Of a stretch of DNA of 64,000 nucleotides, positions 58,407 to 64,000 are shown piece after piece. The stretch is from Polytrichum commune (taxonomy: Eukaryota > Streptophyta > Polytrichopsida > Polytrichales > Polytrichaceae), in assembly GCA_950295325.1 (NCBI GenBank), contig OX485807.1, forward strand, positions 52,192,796 through 52,256,795, in the 5' to 3' direction. The notes beneath the pieces are model-generated. The model saw only the letters and a program-made list of their open reading frames with translations. It had not been told where the DNA came from and made no database searches. The first letter of the stretch is position 1. Each line of letters begins with the position of its first letter. Position numbers and translations under genes: made by a program.

Positions 58407-61400
58407 CTGCGGCGACGAGCGAGAGAAGGTGGCGATGACTATGTTATGCTATGTCCATCTCAAGCAGAACGGAAATTTTGTGCAAACACAAGAAGAATTG
58501 GACCATTGGTGGCAACAAAAACATACAAGGGGAACAACATACATTGGGACATGGATGCAAACATATGGGCGCCAAAAATAATAATTTAATTGTTACAAAT
58601 CTCTATGTACAATTTTATGGGGGGGGGGGGCGCAGTGAACGAGGGCATTCACACTATCCTAATTGTACATCTACAAAATTGGTTGCGCGCCGCCAAGGTT
58701 GAGCGTAGTCGAGTGAGGCGAGACGAAGGGGATCGCGGGGGGAGCACGTTGTTGGGTGCGGCGGGGGGGGGGTGTAGTTCCTCATAGCTAGGGGAGACAC
58801 GACCACGCCAACAAGACAATGACCAAGGAAGTTTGGGTCGGTCGACCCAAACTGGGAGGGCTCAGTGTGTTACCTCGCCCTGGTCATGTCTCGACGATGT
58901 GGATGCCTCCACCGTCCCCGGTGCCCCACCTCTCTCGCCACCGCCTTCTCCGCCTACGTCAGGGACCTTGTCCTGCAAAGGTTGAGCATCAGGCCCTTGT
59001 CCTAAACCAATCTCCGCATATGCATCATGCATGGGTTCATCGATTTGGTTAGGAGTAGAGGTATCACCAGGCCCTTGGAGGCCTTCAACATCTAACATGG
59101 TTGTGTCTCTTTGAGACACAAGTTCGTCAAGGGAGGACTGAGCTGCTTTGGGGTTTGGGTCGCCCGACCCAAACTATCCTGCATCGGGGGAGGCGCCTTG
59201 GGGCACTACAGTCGAGGGTGGGTTTGGGTCGGTCGACCCAAACATCCTGGGATCGTCCGCCTGGTGAGGGGGCGCCATCACTATGGGGGGCCGTAGTGGT
59301 GGAAGGCCCAACGGGGAGGAGGCTCCAGATACGCGCCAGATGTTGGGATCGTCCACTTGTTGGACCGGCGCGTACGGAACATGGGGCGGCCGCATCATGT
59401 ATTGGAAGCTAAATGACCCTTGCGACACTGGGTGCTGAGGGATGCTCTGCGCTGGGAAACCGGGGGGCAAGTGCGGAAACGAGCTGGACGGAGCCACCAC
59501 CAATCCTTGCGCCCACATCCCTTGTATGACTTGCGATATCAAGTCGGCGCTGGATGGAGGTTGGGCCATCGCCCTTAGTCTTTCTTGTTCCAAGAGGAGA
59601 GCCCTCAGCTCTGCGACCTCGTTCCGCATGGAGGGTTCTTCCGCGGCAGCCCTTTGCAGGCGGACACGCTGCTCCTCGTCTCTACGCATCTTCTCGTTGG
59701 CTTCCTCCACAGTGAGGACCTCGGGTTTCACCCTAACCATGCCTGCGAACGCTATCGGTGAGGGGGGATCCGATCTGAGCTGTTTGGCGAGCTCAATGTC
59801 GTCGTCGTCCTCGCTGCTAATGGCAATGGTCTCCTCCAATGCGTAATCGCCATAGAGCTTCTTTCCCTTTAACTTCCTCCTCTCCCAGAACGTGGCAGTC
59901 GCGTCCCTGGAGTACATGTCCCTCGCATCGTCCACCGTAAGGACGGGCATCATCTTATTCTGCGGGGTTGCCACACGCATAGCCTTCTTCCTCTGAGGGG
60001 CTTCAAATTCTTGCATGAATCCCGTTGCCCCTTCCTCCACATCCCCCTCCTTTTCCTCCTTTCCGTGTTCTTCTTCCTCCTCCTCCTTTTCCAGCTCTCC
60101 ACCTCCTGTACGGGACGGATTGCCCGGATGCAACCCGACTAGAGGTTCGGGTAATTGGGTTGTTGCCCTCATCGCAATTTCTTCCGGGTTGATCCGCCTC
60201 GCCCTATCAAGAGGGTTCTCACCCCCCTCAACAACCTCGTCCACGTAGCTTCCCGGGATCCAATCGAGGATATCCATCTTCTTTGCCAGCGATTTCTGCG
60301 TCCTGTAAAATTGCAGATCGCCATCCTCTATGTACGAGTAGATGTTCAACCCCAACATCTACACAATCCAAGTTATATAGAAATTAGAATTTGCAAGACA
60401 AAAAACAAGACCAAAAACAATATCTAGTTTGGGTCGACCGACCCAAACCAAGAGGGGCCTAGTTTGGGTCGACCGACCCAAACCAAGAGGGGCCTAGTTT
60501 GGGTCGACCGACCCAAACCAAGAAAGAGCCTAGTTTGGTCGAACGACCAAAGCTGCGCAAGAGCTAAAGAATGTAACTTACCATGGCAGCATAGACGGGT
60601 TTCGAGCCCCCGAACACATTGAAGATACAGTCCCCTCTCCTAGTCAGGGTCCTCAGCATCCGCATGTAGAATTCCATCCGCAGTTCATCTGCAGGATAGT
60701 TTGCGTATTTGGCCTCGTCGTATAGGCATTTGCTGGCACCTAACCCATCTGGAACTTGGAAGAGCTTGTCCATCCGGGATATAGGGTGGTTCGGCACCTT
60801 CAACAACTCCGCTTTGTACACGAAGTACAAACACAGGACGTTGACGACCTTGGTCTTCTTGTCCTTCAACGACGTGTAGGCCCCCTCCGCCGGTGCGGCG
60901 ATGTAGTGAGACTTGGAGACTGCATACTCCGGCTGCAATTTCCGGACAAGGTCGTACACCTGCTCCGCCCTCCTATCCTCGACTATCCATAGCCAGACAT
61001 CAACCTCCCTGAACTTAGGACTCGCATAATCGACGAACTTAGATAGGAAGGGGTCGTAAAACAGTGTGCTCATCGTACCCTCAAATGAGCTTCCAGGAAT
61101 GTTCCTGAAATCTATCATTCCGAATGGAAAACGCCCCCCTGCTTTCGTCCTTATGGCCATTCTGGCGTCCTGACCTGGCCAGCCCTGAATTTTCAAAGGC
61201 TCGAAGGTGACAAGGTTGAAGTAAGCGTCCCCTTCAAACTGGACAATCTTCTTCTCCTTGATGAAGTTCGAGAACGCACGCGCTGTGTGATCCGGAAAAG
61301 CCCGGTTCTTCCCACCCTTCACCATCTTGGCCCGCAAGAAGTCGTCCCCCGCTTCCCTTATTAGAGCCGCCATGGAGGCACTGGTGAACTTATATTCAGC

Positions 61401-63168
61401 TTTGAATGCTCTCCAGTTAGCCTCATGAACCTCACCGTCCACGACAATATTCCTCTCCGGCACCAATTTATGCAGCTCTTGCACTATAGTTGTCTTCTTT
61501 TTCCTATTCTCCGTCCATTCCTTCATGGTGTAGCATGAAGGGACGAAGGATTTGGGCTTTAAGAAGACAATCTTCGGGTGCACCCAACACCTTTTCGCTG
61601 TGGGCGTGAAATGCAGGATGTGCGCCGCCGCCTTCTCCATCTCCGTCTCGGAAAGGCCTTGAAGAGTTCTAAAGAACTCTCTCACGAGAGGCTTCATTTG
61701 TTTGAAGCGCGTGGTTTGGTTGAAGAAAATTCCTGTGTCCGGGTCGATGAGCTCACCCGTCTCATGCTTCTCAAATACACTCTTCCACTTCATCCAAACG
61801 GAGTCGGATGCTGTGATTAAATAAATCTCCCCTCTAAGCTCGTTGTATTTCTTCTGTTTGTGACTAGCATTATCAATGGAGGAGAATTTATTTATCATTT
61901 GGTATTTGAAGTCCTGGATGTGATCAAAACAATCATTTGAATGCATGTTAGATATGTACATGTGATTTCCAAAACATATCATGACCAGTATCTGCACCAA
62001 GAATTTGGGTCGATTGACCCAAACTAAAAAAACATGACTGCAACAAGACTTTGGGTCGAGCGACCCAAAGTACACAAATAAAGCTGCAAAAGGAGTTTGG
62101 GTCGATCGACCCAAACAATACTCACCTCCCACTTGGGATTCTTGTCCTTCGCATTCTCCCTCTCCTTGGGAAGCCTACCATAGAACTCCCACACCTCCCG
62201 CGAGGCCATGATATTCCTTATCCAGGAAGCTTGGTAGGCACTTTTCTTATTGCCCATGTTAAAGTAACGGGAGATGTCGCTCAGTCGGGTCTCATCGTCA
62301 GACCACACCACCAGTGCCTTCCACACCATCAACTTCTCCTTCTGATGGTTGGGATCGTCCCACTCAGTCATCAGTTGGATTTTCTTGGAAGCCTTAACGC
62401 TGTGTTGGCCGTCTATGAGCCAAAAATCGCCTTTCTGAATTGTCGCCCACATTTCAGGGGTAGACATTTTCTTCAGTCCCTGGGGCATCACTACAATGGT
62501 TTGCCTGTCGTCTTTGAATTGTTCGCTAACGATCTGCGCGATTATCCAATCGATGTAGGCGTCTTCTTTTGCCCGGACACATTTTTCTGGTGGCACGAGA
62601 TGATACTAACTGATGTTCACGTCGAATTTGAAATCCCTGCCCATGAAAAAGCACTGGGAGCACTTGGTCGTGAAATTGTTCACGATTTTTTGGATCTCCC
62701 CTGCATCCACTTCCTGCCCTGGCTTCGGCATGCGCAATTCGGGAGAGATTGGCTCGTTAGTCATCACACATGACTCTCTCGCCGTCTTGGAGGGAGTTGT
62801 TTGGCGGCTGCCAGAAGGCGTAGGAATCTCGCTAACCGCCGGTGTCTCCGATGGAGTGGTTCGTCTTGAGCTAGCCGGGACTGGTTGCGGCATCCTCACC
62901 GATTGAGGCCTTGACGACCCTGCACCTTCCTCAGTGGGTACCTTCCGCCTGACGGGTTGCTGAGACTTCGTTTTGCTCTGCAGGGCTTTGTTGAGCACGC
63001 TGATTGCATGCTTTAGTTTCGTAAACCGGCTCGAGACCTTTGTGTTCGATGTACTGGCATCGATGAAAATTGTCTCGGGTTTGATTACGTCAGGTTCGAC
63101 ACATGACTCCCTTGCATATGTAGCGTCAAATGGTTCGACGAACTGGTGCAGAAACATATGAGCATTCT
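57594..63168 (-). CDS. Large multi-domain gene: ParB-like, N4/N6-methyltransferase-like, FCP1/NIF-type HAD; 5' cut by LTR
   Basis: Exons modelled at 63168-62126, 61913-60582, 60358-58874 and 58406-57594; all junctions are phase 0, giving about 1,550 codons. Exon 1 has a serine/proline-rich part, then DFWLIDGQHSVKASKKIQ, resembling the ParB/sulfiredoxin GxxRxxA box. Exon 2 has a globular region with DVWLWIVEDRRAEQVYDLV and ends RRGDCIFNVFGGSKPVYAAM, continued by exon 3 MLGLNIYSYIEDGD. This resembles the FxGS AdoMet loop and following acidic strand of permuted N4/N6 DNA methyltransferases, without a clear (D/N/S)PP(Y/W). Exon 3 continues as charged low complexity. Exon 4 has TRFLVLDLNGVLVQC, LVYLRPWLRRFL and WWVIVWSSM, the FCP1/NIF HAD fold with the second catalytic aspartate as N. 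TAG codons at 62608-62606 and 59176-59174 interrupt the frame. Every intron contains palindromes. Domain names for exons 1 and 2 are inference; HAD is secure. Confidence 0.6.
58831..58852. repeat. 22-bp palindrome, copy 1 (centre GT)
   Basis: Arms GTTTGGGTCG and CGACCCAAAC with centre GT, in the last intron of the large gene, about 22 bases after the donor at 58873. Confidence 0.95.
59153..59243. repeat. 22-bp palindromes, copies 2 and 3 (centres CC and GT)
   Basis: 59153-59174 and 59222-59243, arms as in copy 1. They lie inside the third exon and read in frame as FGSGDPN and FGSTDPN. The first overlaps the in-frame TAG at 59176-59174. Confidence 0.95.
60427..60552. repeat. 22-bp palindromes, copies 4-6 in 35-bp tandem, plus degenerate copy 7
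   Basis: 60427-60448, 60462-60483 and 60497-60518 have centre AC on the plus strand and are joined by CAAGAGGGGCCTA-like 13-base spacers. A degenerate copy, GTTTGGTCG-AA-CGACCAAAG, lies at 60533-60552. All fall in the intron 60581-60359. Confidence 0.95.
62003..62116. repeat. 22-bp palindromes, copies 8-10 in 46-bp tandem
   Basis: 62003-62024 (centre AT, two arm changes), 62049-62070 (centre AG; outermost pair changed together to C...G) and 62095-62116 (centre AT). Each is followed on the minus strand by TC(C/T)T-(T/G)TGCAG, which looks like a 3' splice site. The intron donor is at 62125, eight bases or so before copy 10. Confidence 0.95.
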
Positions 63169-64000
63169 TGTCGCGCACCTCTCCATGAGGAGTGTCCGAA
63201 ACACCATGGGCACAAGGGGGACCCCGGAGTGACACCCGGGACTTGTGGCGCCGTTGGTGAGAGGGCCCAAGTGATCCTAGTGTGGGTGAGGGCCCCGGGC
63301 GTTGGGAACGCCTCCCACCCACGAAGACTAGGAGGCACAAGGGTAAGGCCATGAGCTATGCGTAGCTCATGGCGTGGTGATTCTAGAAAGCTCAAGAACA
63401 CCTCAATCGGAGGTGTGAGCTAGGAGTTATGGCCATTTGAGTGGGGCGCTGTCCTGGGACAGCGCCCTGGTACAGCAGTGCCTGGGAGTGATTCCCGGGA
63501 CTGCCAAGGTTCAAACAGGCATAACTTCCTCAATACTTGCCCGAATGGGGCAAGTGAGGAGTCCATCGGCATCTACGTGAAGCGTAGATGAGGATGGAGT
63601 GGTTGGTTGTTCTGATCAGACATCATACAAGGAAGTTATGATGGTCTGAAGCTGGGGGGGGGGGGGGGGGGTTATAGGCCCAGCAGCTAAGGGAAAATGT
63701 CCACTTCGCCCCAACTCTTGGTAGAGAGACAAGAGGTTGGTTGGCGGTGGGGTAGGGGCTCCGTGTAGAGTCCTAGAGGCTTATATGGGTGAGGTGGTGT
63801 GGCCTCACCCACCCGAGGCCGAACGGCAAGGCCTCCATGGGCATTGGCCCATTGTGAGGCCATAGTTGCCTAGTATGGTTCGGGTTGTTGTAGTGTTGCT
63901 CCGGCAACGCGATGATCAACATAGGATTGGACTTCCATGGATGGAAGTCCACATTGGGGAAATGGGTTACCGATTAAGGGGTGAGTCCCGAAAGCAAAGT
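63169..64000 (+). repeat. LTR of the same family, running off the window
   Basis: It starts TGTCGCGCACCTCTCCATGA at 63169 and follows the family LTR to the window end at about position 832 of the LTR. It lies inside the first known exon of the large gene. The left target sequence would be ATTCT (63164-63168); whether this is a solo LTR or a full element cannot be told. A run of about 19 G at 63654-63672 replaces the usual CTGCTGGGGGGG. Confidence 0.93.

Noticed and set aside
60427..62116. Bacterial parS or partition locus
   Set aside because: Repeats sit in spliced introns of a eukaryotic gene and differ in sequence from known parS; only the idea of ParB-like binding is kept as a hypothesis.

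Overview
This is repeat-rich nuclear DNA from a streptophyte plant. A SWR1-complex subunit gene (SWC5/BCNT), a receptor-like-protein (LRR) remnant, Ty3 chromovirus-type LTR elements primed by initiator tRNA-Met, and CACTA, hAT, PIF/Harbinger and pogo elements all fit that. The mix of gene families would suit a seed-free land plant or a charophyte, but nothing in the window fixes the species.

Layout. 1-2.7 kb: SWC5 gene on the minus strand, four exons. 2.8-12.6 kb: AT-rich intergenic DNA with two Harbinger-type elements, a 140-bp foldback, old tandem duplications, and a hAT deletion derivative carrying a nested hAT MITE. 12.9-13.7 kb: receptor-like-protein pseudogene. 13.9-38.4 kb: a minus-strand multi-exon or repeat-derived gene of unknown family. 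It is cut twice by members of one LTR family: element A (16851-30940, itself holding a same-family element B at 18352-25597) and element C (31327-38233). All three have 5-bp target duplications (ACCCT, CGCCC, AGTAT). All three lack the reverse-transcriptase palm and carry different numbers of an in-frame 77-codon pol module.

39.8-41.6 kb: a reverse-transcriptase fragment, an LTR fragment, and a 64-bp satellite built on a 28-bp palindrome. 41.6-45.9 kb: one end of a CACTA element, inserted into that satellite, with a decayed accessory gene. 46.5-52.3 kb: truncated LTR, pogo derivative, and a fossil Harbinger transposase gene split by a solo LTR and a hAT MITE; its reading frame closes when each insertion is removed at its target duplication. 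53.1-56.1 kb: a decayed gene of the DUF7869 type. 56.7-57.5 kb: two spliced exons of an unknown gene.

57.6-63.2 kb holds the most unusual locus: one minus-strand gene, here modelled as four exons that all join in phase 0 (about 1,550 codons plus a missing 5' end). Its order is a ParB-like 'DGQHSVKA' segment, a region ending in a motif like the AdoMet-binding loop of N4/N6 DNA methyltransferases, a charged low-complexity region, and an FCP1/NIF-type HAD phosphatase domain. Ten copies of a 22-bp palindrome (GTTTGGGTCG, two variable bases, CGACCCAAAC) lie in its introns and coding ends. A further LTR (63169 to the window edge) cuts its 5' part.

All calls come from reading the sequence. No alignment, database search or expression data were used.
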